This document shows, piece by piece, positions 30,459 to 38,491 of a stretch of DNA of 64,000 nucleotides; position 1 is the stretch's first letter; every line of letters starts with the position of its first letter. Both the position numbers and the translations under genes were made by a program. Origin of the DNA: Rufibacter sp. DG15C (GTDB lineage: Bacteria > Bacteroidota > Bacteroidia > Cytophagales > Hymenobacteraceae); the NCBI RefSeq assembly GCF_001577755.1, contig NZ_CP010776.1:1240001-1304000 (forward strand). The letters are read 5' to 3'. Under the pieces are notes generated by a model. The model saw nothing but the letters and a program-made list of their open reading frames with translations. It was not told the origin of the DNA and did no database searches.

Positions 30459-33400
30459 TTAAAATGAAATGTTGAGACCAATAATCAAATTGCGCGTCTG
30501 CGGGTACGTACCAAAATCAATGCCCTGCACCAGGTTGCTTCCGCCGAAGGCGTTCACCTCTGGGTCAAAACCGCTGTAGTTGGTAAGCGTCAAGAGGTTC
30601 TCACCGGTGGCGTACAACCGCACAGAACTCATCTTGACCTTAGAGAGCAAGGTACCTGGCAAGTCATAGCTTAAGGTGAGGGTCTTTACCCGCAGGTAGG
30701 AACCGTCCTCCACAAATCTGTCAGACAGACGGGTGTTGTCAGTATTGGCCCAAACTGCTTTAGGGATGTTGGTGATGTCTCCGGGTTTTCTCCAGCGGTT
30801 GACCACATCCACAGACTGGTTTTTAGGGTCAGACATGCTCTCCATCTCAATGCGGGTGGCGTTGAAAATGTCATTGCCCTGTGAGCCTTGCAAGAATACG
30901 CTCAACCCAAAGTTCTTGAAGGAGAAAGAGTTGGTCATGCCATAAATGAAATCTGGGTTGGGGTTACCAATGACCGCTCTGTCATCTGTGGCAGGCGTGA
31001 ACGTGCTCTCCCCGTTTTTATCCAGGTAATATGCCATACCGGTGGCTGGATCTACCCCGCCATACCGGTAACCATACATCAAGGCAATGGGCCCACCGGC
31101 TTTGGTGTAACTGATGTCGCCTCTGCTGGCCACGCCACCGTTGATCAAGGTCTCACCAAGGATGTCAATGATCTCATTACGGTTGAAGGAAATGTTGAAA
31201 TCTGTGTCCCATACAAAATCATTCACCAGGTTGTGCGTGGTTAATTGAAACTCAAGCCCTTTGTTCTCTAGCCTGGCAATGTTGGTCAAGCCGTTGTCCA
31301 AGCCAGTTGAGTGCGGAATAGGTGCTCTGAACAGAAGATCGGTGGTTTTTTTGAGGTAAGCATCAGCTGAAAGCATGATCCTTGAATTTAACACCGCAAG
31401 GTCTACCCCAATGTTGGTTTGGTTAGAGGCCTCCCACTTCAGGTCCCGGTTCTCAATGGTAGAAGGATACGTGCCGGGCAGGATGACGCCGCCAATTGGA
31501 TAGTTGGCTCCCACGCCCACCAAGCCGCGGTACGCGTTGCTGCCAATGTTGTCATTGCCCACCATGCCCCAACCTAGACGCAGTTTTAAATCATTCACGA
31601 AATCTGGCAGAGGAATAAAGTTCTCCTCAGAAAGTCTCCAGCCCAAAGAGAAAGAAGGGAAGTACCCAATCCTGTTTCCTGGCCCAAAAGAGGAAGAAGC
31701 ATCTGCCCTGAAATTGGCAGTCAGCAAGTACTTACTGGCAAAGTCATAGGTAACCCGGCTAATGAAAGAACTGTTGGCTTCTTCACTTTTATCTGCGCTG
31801 GCAGACTGAATGGTAGCTCCCGCGCCCGGGGTAGTCACAGAAGAACCTGCAAAGCCTGTCCGTTCAATAGAGGCGTTTTCCCATCTGTATTTCTGCAATA
31901 CGCCGCCCACCATTACACTAAAATTGTGTTTGTCTAGGGTCTTGGTATAGGACAAGGTATTGTCCAGAATCCAGTAGTTGGTGAGGTTGGTGCCGTACCG
32001 GCCAATGCCTTGTCTGGCGCGGCCATAGCTGGTTCTGAACGGATCTAGGAAATAGTCATTGGTAGCATTGATATAGTCAATACCTAAGCTAGAGCGGTAT
32101 TTAAGGCCATCCAGGATGTTAACCTCCCCATACACATTTCCTAAGACACGCTGGTTTTTGTAGTTGCGGTCAGAGCCGTCTGTTGAAGAAATAGGGTTCT
32201 CCCAGTCTTGGAAGGGGTTGCTGGTAAACGTACCGTTAGGGTTGTACACACCAATTACCGGAGGCGTTGACAACACGCCCAAAATAACCCCGCCCTGGTT
32301 GACGGCCTGGTTGTCTGCCACGTCTACGTCATGGTAGCGCACATAGCTCAAGTTGGTGCCCACGTTCAACCAATTGTTAAGCTTCTGGTCCAGGTTCACC
32401 TTGAAACTTCCTCTATCCATGGTAGAGCTGCGCACGGCGCCATTCTGCTCCATCCAACCGCCAGAAATGTAGTAATTGGTCTTCTCTGACTTTCCAGACA
32501 CCGCTAACTGGTAATTAACGGAACGGCCATTTTGAAAGACCTCTTTCTGCCAGTCTGTATTTTCTGTGTAACGCGCCCAGTCCGTGTTCTGTCCTAGCTC
32601 AGTCATCAAGTCGCGGTACTGCTCGCCGTTTAATACATCCAGGGTATTCCACACCTGAGAGAAGCCGGTATAGGTACCAAACTCAAAGGTGGGCTTTTCT
32701 GACTTGCCCTTTTTAGTGGTGATGAGGACTACCCCGTTGGCTCCCTGCGCTCCATAAATAGCAGCAGAAGCCGCATCTTTCAAGACAGAAATGCTTTCTA
32801 TGTCTGCCGGGTTGATAGATCTGGTATCTGAGGCTGGTACGCCGTCCACCACATACAAGGGTTCACTGCTGGCATTCAAAGAACCTGTTCCCCTAACCCT
32901 GATGCTGAACCCCGCCGAAGGCTTTCCAGAGTTGGTTAATACCTGCACCCCAGCGGCTTTGCCTTGAATCAATTGCCCTACCTGGGTATTAGGTCTAGAC
33001 ACAAAGGCCTCCTCAGAAACAACTGCTACTGCACCGGTAATGTCTTGCTTCTCTTGGGTACCATACCCAATAACCACTACTTCTTGCAGGGTTTTGGCGT
33101 CTGGGGCAAGGCTGGTGCTAATGACTGTGCGGTTCTCTACCGCTACTTCTTTGGTCAAGTAGCCAATGTAGGAAAACGTGAGGGCCCCTGACCCGTTGGG
33201 AAGGGTAATGGCGTAATTACCGTTCACGTCTGTGGAGGTAGCATTGGTGGTTCCTTTCGCCAATACGGTTACCCCTGGTAGACCGGCTCCGTTCTCATCA
33301 GAGACCTTACCGGTTACCTGAAATACGTTTTGCTGTACGGCATAGGCTTTTGGCTGAGAAACGGGTCTTTTCTTGGACCGTACGTGTATGTTGTTGCTGA

Positions 33401-33731
33401 TTTGCTTGAACTCCAAGTCTGACGTTGAGCTTACCTTGTCCAACACTTTGTCTAGGGGCTCATCTATTGCTTTTACAGAAATGGAGGTCTTCTGCGGGAT
33501 TTCATTTTCATCAAAGGTGAACTTGAAAGACGTTTCAGCCTCTACTTTCTTGATGAAGTCCTGCAAAGTGCCATTGGTAAGAGAGATGGTAATGCGGGCT
33601 TTTTGAAGAGCCGTAGGTTCATTGCCTTTTGCCGCGGCCACCGCCGAGGAAAAGGTGACCGTAAGCAGTAAAAGAACAGCCACCATTCTCTTGGCACGCT
33701 CTTTTAATGAACAGTAAAGGTTTTTTTCCAT
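30459..33731 (-). CDS. SusC/RagA-family TonB-dependent transporter with STN domain
   Basis: The 1090-residue outer-membrane transporter begins with a signal region, then a secretin/TonB short N-terminal domain (LTNGTLQDFIKKVEAETSF). A carboxypeptidase-like regulatory domain (GKVSDENGAGLPGVTVLAKG), a plug with VVVIGYGTQEKQDITGAV and GANGVVLITTKKG, and a beta-barrel ending in NLIIGLNISF follow. The STN domain is the part that signals to FecR anti-sigma factors, and a FecR gene lies next upstream. Confidence 0.96.
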   Translation of the reverse strand: MEKNLYCSLKERAKRMVAVLLLLTVTFSSAVAAAKGNEPTALQKARITISLTNGTLQDFIKKVEAETSFKFTFDENEIPQKTSISVKAIDEPLDKVLDKVSSTSDLEFKQISNNIHVRSKKRPVSQPKAYAVQQNVFQVTGKVSDENGAGLPGVTVLAKGTTNATSTDVNGNYAITLPNGSGALTFSYIGYLTKEVAVENRTVISTSLAPDAKTLQEVVVIGYGTQEKQDITGAVAVVSEEAFVSRPNTQVGQLIQGKAAGVQVLTNSGKPSAGFSIRVRGTGSLNASSEPLYVVDGVPASDTRSINPADIESISVLKDAASAAIYGAQGANGVVLITTKKGKSEKPTFEFGTYTGFSQVWNTLDVLNGEQYRDLMTELGQNTDWARYTENTDWQKEVFQNGRSVNYQLAVSGKSEKTNYYISGGWMEQNGAVRSSTMDRGSFKVNLDQKLNNWLNVGTNLSYVRYHDVDVADNQAVNQGGVILGVLSTPPVIGVYNPNGTFTSNPFQDWENPISSTDGSDRNYKNQRVLGNVYGEVNILDGLKYRSSLGIDYINATNDYFLDPFRTSYGRARQGIGRYGTNLTNYWILDNTLSYTKTLDKHNFSVMVGGVLQKYRWENASIERTGFAGSSVTTPGAGATIQSASADKSEEANSSFISRVTYDFASKYLLTANFRADASSSFGPGNRIGYFPSFSLGWRLSEENFIPLPDFVNDLKLRLGWGMVGNDNIGSNAYRGLVGVGANYPIGGVILPGTYPSTIENRDLKWEASNQTNIGVDLAVLNSRIMLSADAYLKKTTDLLFRAPIPHSTGLDNGLTNIARLENKGLEFQLTTHNLVNDFVWDTDFNISFNRNEIIDILGETLINGGVASRGDISYTKAGGPIALMYGYRYGGVDPATGMAYYLDKNGESTFTPATDDRAVIGNPNPDFIYGMTNSFSFKNFGLSVFLQGSQGNDIFNATRIEMESMSDPKNQSVDVVNRWRKPGDITNIPKAVWANTDNTRLSDRFVEDGSYLRVKTLTLSYDLPGTLLSKVKMSSVRLYATGENLLTLTNYSGFDPEVNAFGGSNLVQGIDFGTYPQTRNLIIGLNISF

Positions 33732-33877
33732 AAATTGGGTTTCATTTAATTTAGGTTAGATGGATTGCCTCTTTTCAAGCCAGATGCGCCAACACGAGAC
33801 TTGAAGAGGAGTGGACAGGTGGGCCACCCAGTGGCCTGCCTGTTAAATGCCTAGGTATTATGCCATGCCCCTCCAGA

Positions 33878-34891
33878 TTAATTGAATGTGATATTTACTT
33901 TTTCACCGCTCACCTCATAAGTGAAGTTCTTCACAAACCCAATTCCCTCCAGTACTTTAGGTAAACTCTGGTCAATATATTCACCGGTGTAGCTCCAGCT
34001 TTTTCCTTTGCCAGGCACTACGCCCGTCACCTCTACATCCACCCCGTACCAATTCTCAATCCTGGTCACCACTTCATCTAAGCTGGCATGGTTGAAATAC
34101 AACACCCCGTCTTTCCAGCCCAAGGTTTCTCTGCTATTAAAGTCTGAGACCGCATATTGGCCGTTCTTGCTGTTGAATAAAATCTGTTGCCCTGGGGAGA
34201 GGTTCGTGATTTTCGATTCTTTATCTCCCATCTGTTTACTGATCCTTACCAGACCAGTGGCCAGGGATACAGAGATGGAAGTGTCTTTAGGCTGGTAGAG
34301 TATGTTGAAGGAAGTGCCCAGCGCTTGAGTAAGAAGCACGCCAGACGTTACCACAAATGGGCGGCTTTTGTCTTTTGCCACTTGAAAGAAAGCCTCGCCC
34401 TCTAAGGCAATGTCCCTTTTATTTGAGGAGAATGACTTGGGATAGGTGATTTTACTCCCAGAGCGCAGTACCACAGTAGATCCGTCCTCCAGGTTGATTG
34501 TCTTTTGCTCTCCGGCTTTGGCCTGCACCGCTACCATCTCAACCACTTCAGGCTTATTAAAATAGGAGGCTAAGAACCAGATAAAGCCTATTGGCAACAA
34601 GATGGCCGCTGCCACCTGCCACCAAGTCTTACCCATCCCTCTTTGAATGGAGATCACATCAGACTCCTGCTCCACCGCAGTGTTTTGGATTTTGGCTTCA
34701 AGGGTACGCCAAGCCTTGTCTTGGTCATGCCCCGTGTCCGTTGTACCCAGAGAGGTTTTGGCCCAAATGCCCTTTAACTCTTCTTCCTGACCTGGAGTAA
34801 GTTCTTGGCTCTTAAACCATTCCAAGACAACAGTCACTTCTTCTGGAGTACAGGCACCCTTATAGTATTTATCAATTAACTCTTGATTCAT
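33878..34891 (-). CDS. FecR-family anti-sigma factor
   Basis: The 337-residue protein has a cytoplasmic N-terminal region (ELIDKYYKGACTPEEVTVVLEWF), one membrane span (QVAAAILLPIGFIWFLASYF, near residue 95), a periplasmic FecR domain (DGSTVVLRSGSKITYPKSF; EGEAFFQV) and a C-terminal DUF4974-like domain (VVTRIENWYGVDVEV). It transmits the SusC STN signal to the ECF sigma factor encoded divergently at 35117. It lies 146 bp upstream of SusC on the same strand. Confidence 0.94.
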   Translation of the reverse strand: MNQELIDKYYKGACTPEEVTVVLEWFKSQELTPGQEEELKGIWAKTSLGTTDTGHDQDKAWRTLEAKIQNTAVEQESDVISIQRGMGKTWWQVAAAILLPIGFIWFLASYFNKPEVVEMVAVQAKAGEQKTINLEDGSTVVLRSGSKITYPKSFSSNKRDIALEGEAFFQVAKDKSRPFVVTSGVLLTQALGTSFNILYQPKDTSISVSLATGLVRISKQMGDKESKITNLSPGQQILFNSKNGQYAVSDFNSRETLGWKDGVLYFNHASLDEVVTRIENWYGVDVEVTGVVPGKGKSWSYTGEYIDQSLPKVLEGIGFVKNFTYEVSGEKVNITFN

Positions 34892-35116
34892 GTAACAGAT
34901 GTAATGTGCGGTTTCTATCTATACACATGAACCAGACCTAGCACCACCTCTAGATTTCAGATTTTTTAACAGAACCGTCCATTTTTGTTTTTTATCTAAT
35001 TAGGTCTATATTTAACGGGTATATTTTATGGTTTTCCTAAACCATTCCTCAAAGGAAAATATGCTCCTAACCGACGGTGTTGGATGGTATAGCTCAGCTT
35101 TTTCAGGCAGACAATC

Positions 35117-35713
35117 ATGCAGGCAGAAGAAAAAAACAGCAACAAGGCAGACATTGAAGCACTCACTAGAGGTGATGTATCTGCTTTTGAGCGCCTGTTC
35201 AAATGCTTGGAGCCCAAGCTATATGCCTTTGCTTACAAGTTGGTCCGCAACAGAGAAGATGCCGAGGAGATTGTACAGGAGGTTTTCTTGAAGACTTGGG
35301 AGCGAAGAGCCTCCTTAGATCCTGCCCAGGGCTTGGAAGGTTACCTTTTTAAAATAGCCAAACACTTAGTGTACAACAAATCCAGACGCCACGTCTATGA
35401 GTTTGCATTCAGTAAGTATCTGGCAGATTATGGAATTGTGGCAGAGGACTCTACCCAAACCACCCTTGAGCACCAGGAGCTGGTAGAACTGTTTGAGGAG
35501 ATTTGTGCTTCTATGCCACCCGTGAGGCGGCAGGTCTTTGCCATGAGCCGCACCGAAGGACTATCTAACCATGAAATAGCCACGGTTCTCAACACCAGCA
35601 ATAGTAATATTGAGAACCACATCAACAAGGCTTTGAAACTTTTGCGTGAGAAGTTCAGGAGCTATGACATTGTGTATGCAGTCGTGCTTGCCTACCTGCA
35701 CTCTCTTCTTTGA
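35117..35713 (+). CDS. ECF RNA polymerase sigma factor
   Basis: The 198-residue protein has region 2 (LFKCLEPKLYAFAYKLVRNREDAEEIVQEVFLK, quoted in part as AEEIVQEVFLKTW) and region 4 with helix-turn-helix GLSNHEIATVLNTSNSNIEN. It is the usual partner of FecR/SusC systems, though here it is divergent from FecR instead of preceding it on the same strand. A hydrophobic C-terminal tail (IVYAVVLAYLHSLL) is present. It likely activates the SusC operon. Confidence 0.93.
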   Translation: MQAEEKNSNKADIEALTRGDVSAFERLFKCLEPKLYAFAYKLVRNREDAEEIVQEVFLKTWERRASLDPAQGLEGYLFKIAKHLVYNKSRRHVYEFAFSKYLADYGIVAEDSTQTTLEHQELVELFEEICASMPPVRRQVFAMSRTEGLSNHEIATVLNTSNSNIENHINKALKLLREKFRSYDIVYAVVLAYLHSLL

Positions 35714-35740
35714 TTCCCATTAAGACAATGCCTTAGCCTC

Positions 35741-35778
35741 CGCTTTTGGCCTAAATTCAAAGAAAAAGGTCGAAAACG
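35741..35778. repeat. palindromic repeat, copy 9, degenerate
   Basis: CGCTTTTGGCCTAAATTC and AAAAGGTCGAAAACG keep the outline of the repeat with several mismatches. A further half-like AAGGCCAAAAGC lies at about 35792. It is the last copy before the accessory island. Confidence 0.55.
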
Positions 35779-35850
35779 ATTCACTGTAAAAAAGGCCAAA
35801 AGCATGAAGGACTCTGCACACCTTTAAACTTATACACTTGAGATGGTGGA

Positions 35851-35891
35851 AAAGAAAAGAGGCAAACCAGATTTCTCTAGTTTGCCTCTTG
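35851..35891. repeat. dispersed terminator-like repeat, copy B
   Basis: The unit matches 11151-11191 except for two bases, with stem AAGAGGCAAACC...AGTTTGCCTCTT. It probably ends the sigma-factor transcript. The rest of 35892-36031 holds no gene I can support. Confidence 0.7.
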
Positions 35892-36031
35892 TAGGTAGAC
35901 TCAGAGGTCGAAATATCGAACTTTCTGCTTCAAGATTTAGACTCTTTAGAGAAATTCTTCAATAGTAGTAGTTTCGATTCAGGAGTCTAATATTCTTCCT
36001 TTAAGCAACTTTTTACCCCTGGTTTTTATAG

Positions 36032-36277
36032 TCACCCGAGTTCTTCTCGCAGATCTTCAAAGCCCTGCGAGAAGAACTCGGCAAGGCTAACACCTAGATA
36101 TTGGCAGACCGCCTCAAGGGTGCTGAGCGTCACGTTAGCCCTGCCAGCCTCTAGTCGAGCCAGGTGGATGCCTGTGTCGTGGAAGACCACCTCCAAGGTC
36201 ACGCCCTTCGCCTCGCGCAGCTGCTTTACCCGCGCCGCCGCCGCGTCCATAAGCCGTTGGTTTCTCAGTCTTGCCAT
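36032..36277 (-). CDS. XRE-family small transcriptional regulator
   Basis: This is a single helix-turn-helix domain of about 81 residues. VKQLREAKGVTLEVV, IHLARLEAGRANVTLSTLEAV and LGVSLAEFFS match the Cro/C1 fold, where RLEAGRANVTLSTL is the usual XRE consensus. The start is placed at ATG 36277; a TTG at 36289 adds four residues. It is divergent from the zinc-finger gene, with a perfect palindrome in between, so it likely represses one or both. Similar small XRE proteins act as controllers of restriction or phage-defence genes. Confidence 0.85.
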   Translation of the reverse strand: MARLRNQRLMDAAAARVKQLREAKGVTLEVVFHDTGIHLARLEAGRANVTLSTLEAVCQYLGVSLAEFFSQGFEDLREELG

Positions 36278-36311
36278 TCCTTGCGGCAAGCTGGCGAAAC
36301 CGCAGTTTTAT

Positions 36312-36335
36312 TTTAATGACATACTTGTCATTAAA
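36312..36335. promoter_or_regulatory. perfect 24-bp palindromic operator
   Basis: TTTAATGACA and TGTCATTAAA flank the 4-nt centre TACT. It sits in the space between the divergent XRE and zinc-finger genes and is the natural binding site for the XRE protein. Confidence 0.8.
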
Positions 36336-36352
36336 GGGTATGAAGGGTAGAT

Positions 36353-37180
36353 TTGCCTGAGTCAGAAACCACTCCTCACATGAACCCTAACTGCGACATC
36401 CACTATTTCTCTGAGACCGGGCACAATGCCCTGAGCCTATTATACTGGACCTTCTGGCCCGAGGGCAGCAGGAGCCTAGGGCCCATATACCCAATCGAGC
36501 AGATAGCCGAGATAAGCGGGAAGACAACCGATCAGGTCTTGGAGGCAGTTAGGAGCTCCAGCGCCGCATCCGCCAGATGCGCCGTTTGCCAGACCTCCTT
36601 CCCACTAAAAGATAGGGAGGAGCTGGAGCGACTTCAGTATACCTATAACGGATATCACGTAATGTGCACGGGATGTAGCCGAGAGGTAATGGAGAACGCC
36701 CCCATCATAAGGGCACTTTACAACAGAAGTCAGCACTACCTCAGACCTATTGTCCCTATAGGAAGAGAAGAGATCTACGAGAAACTTAGCTCGATATTCC
36801 CAAATGTGTACCCCTCTATAAGCCCGGCTGCCTTCATCGACGAGGAGACTTCACAGTCTTTCTCCATAGACGCCAAAGAGTTGGAGCTTTTTTACCGTAC
36901 TCGTTTCTCTTTCGCGATTGCCGATCACGGCAGCAATGTGATAGCAGTCATAGACCATCCCTTCAAGTATGAGCGGGAAGCATGGGCCGTTGAGCTTAGC
37001 TATAGGAAAAGACTGATGGCCCATGTAGGAATCCCGTATTATACCTTTCCCGAGGAAAGAAAGCGCTTCTTCACTGCTGAGGTAGCTGGACTTTTGAAGG
37101 CTGCGGAACTGCGTAGTAAGTTAGAGGGAACCGGAATGCTGGAGGCTGCAGCTTTTATATCACAGGGACCATCTTTTTAG
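36353..37180 (+). CDS. unknown protein with CxxC-CxxC zinc finger
   Basis: The 275-residue protein starts at TTG 36353 or, more conservatively, ATG 36380 (MNPNCDIHYF). Residues near 72-110 hold two pairs, CAVC and CTGC, about 30 apart, fitting a zinc ribbon. The C-terminal ~90 residues (RTRFSFAIADHGSNVIAVID, then YRKRLMAHVGIPYYTFPE) are faintly like DUF2726 or Vsr-type nuclease folds, but the expected ExK pair is not clear. The N-terminal part could be a helix-turn-helix. The function is unknown. The setting beside an XRE regulator and CBASS suggests defence. Confidence 0.65.
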   Translation: MPESETTPHMNPNCDIHYFSETGHNALSLLYWTFWPEGSRSLGPIYPIEQIAEISGKTTDQVLEAVRSSSAASARCAVCQTSFPLKDREELERLQYTYNGYHVMCTGCSREVMENAPIIRALYNRSQHYLRPIVPIGREEIYEKLSSIFPNVYPSISPAAFIDEETSQSFSIDAKELELFYRTRFSFAIADHGSNVIAVIDHPFKYEREAWAVELSYRKRLMAHVGIPYYTFPEERKRFFTAEVAGLLKAAELRSKLEGTGMLEAAAFISQGPSF

Positions 37181-37401
37181 CAACTATAATCGCTATAAGC
37201 AACATTTAGCTTGGGCCTTAATGGATCTCATACGAAATTCATTTTGCCCGTAAAAATGCCAGAAGAGAATCATTTAGCATTATAAACTGTCAAGACAGGG
37301 CAGTCATACCATTGTGTTACCAAATCAAAAGTCTCCGTAAATGCCACTGTGCCTTTCTTTAAAAGAAGGCAGTTCCTACGCGACCACAGTTAAATTTATA
37401 A

Positions 37402-37436
37402 AGACCTGTAATACAACAACTTACAGGCCTTTTTTC
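37402..37436 (+). terminator. terminator downstream of the zinc-finger gene
   Basis: CCTGTAA and TTACAGG flank 9 nt and are followed by CCTTTTTTCT. It stands 220 nt after the stop. The rest of 37181-37648 is AT-rich intergenic sequence with no gene I can support. Confidence 0.7.
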
Positions 37437-37648
37437 TTTACTGCGCACATAAGCGTACATTTCTTTTAATTGACCATGTCATATGGCTTGATGATTAAAT
37501 CACACTCTCATCACAATTCTTATCACAATTGACTAAATCAGTAGGCGATTTTAAACTATACTTTTCTGTTTGAACAACTGTTTTACCCTTATTTTCTCCG
37601 AGAACTTTACATCCCTAGGAGAAGATAAGGGAAGGCTTAAATTATAAA

Positions 37649-38455
37649 TTACACCTCTTGCATCTGCTCCTTAAGAATATCCTTAAAAATCAATGTGTTG
37701 ATTATCTGGTGATAGACTGTAAACCTGGTATTGGCATAATTAAGCTTTTCTTGATAATGAATACTGTCTGCAGGAAGGTCGATCCGCCCGCCGTAGTAGA
37801 CAAACACATCATCCTGATTGCTATCTTCTAAATAGTTAATAATCATTTCAGCGCTTAAGCCCTTCTTGAAATTGCAGAATATGAGAAGGTCGGACGTAGG
37901 GAAGGGTATATAGACTTCAACAGTAGCACACTCGACCTTCTTGAAGCCCATGCGCTGGAGCAAGGACCTCATGATCTCGGTTTCCTCTTCAGACCCACTG
38001 ACCACCCTAATCAGCTTTTCTTTCTTTACTTTACTTTCAGCTCTTTGATTGTTCACAAGATCCATCAGGGACTGTGTATTCTCAAACAGATGAGTTTGAA
38101 GCTTTTCCTTCAATGTTTTTTCTGCGAGTTTCTTCAAGCCCCAGCCAAACTGATAAACCAAATTTATTATTCCAGCGGCTAATAAGAATCCTGAAACTAT
38201 CGCTAAAGTATTAAGGAGCGCAAGTTTATCATCTATTTCATTTTCCTTTTCCGTAAATTTCTTATCAAGTTCCTGTTGCTTCTTCTGCAGTCCTAGGTTA
38301 ATTTCTTTTTCTAAATTCTCCACTTTCTTCTGGAGAATCTCTTGGTTGTAAATTTCTAACTGCTGTACTCGATCACTAAGAGGAACATTGGGCTCCTTCG
38401 CGTGAACAGAGATACTGAACATGGTTAGGGTAATAAAAAGGAATAGATTCTTCAT
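37649..38455 (-). CDS. probable CBASS membrane effector with periplasmic coiled coil
   Basis: The 268-residue protein has a signal-like N-terminus (1-19, ending VHA), a strongly charged coiled coil (about 26-78, with KKVENLEKEINLGLQKKQQE), one membrane span (82-103, TLAIVSGFLLAAGIINLVYQ) and a cytosolic C-terminal domain (about 146-268). That domain alternates strands and helices (IRVVSGSEEETEIMRSLLQR; DLLIFCNF; DDVFVYYGG) like a Rossmann or receiver-type fold. It is the third gene of the CBASS operon, so the effector role is inferred from position. The cytosolic domain would sense the cyclic nucleotide. I cannot match it to a named CBASS effector. Confidence 0.6.
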   Translation of the reverse strand: MKNLFLFITLTMFSISVHAKEPNVPLSDRVQQLEIYNQEILQKKVENLEKEINLGLQKKQQELDKKFTEKENEIDDKLALLNTLAIVSGFLLAAGIINLVYQFGWGLKKLAEKTLKEKLQTHLFENTQSLMDLVNNQRAESKVKKEKLIRVVSGSEEETEIMRSLLQRMGFKKVECATVEVYIPFPTSDLLIFCNFKKGLSAEMIINYLEDSNQDDVFVYYGGRIDLPADSIHYQEKLNYANTRFTVYHQIINTLIFKDILKEQMQEV

Positions 38456-38491
38456 TTAAATTTATTTTAGTCTTTAATAACTATTAACACA

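Noticed and set aside
36353-37180. Firm restriction-endonuclease call for the zinc-finger protein
   Set aside because: The expected D...ExK catalytic pattern could not be identified, so the function is left open.
37300-37436. Possible tRNA or attachment-site end near the hairpin
   Set aside because: No cloverleaf or CCA-type end could be formed; the hairpin is best explained as a terminator.
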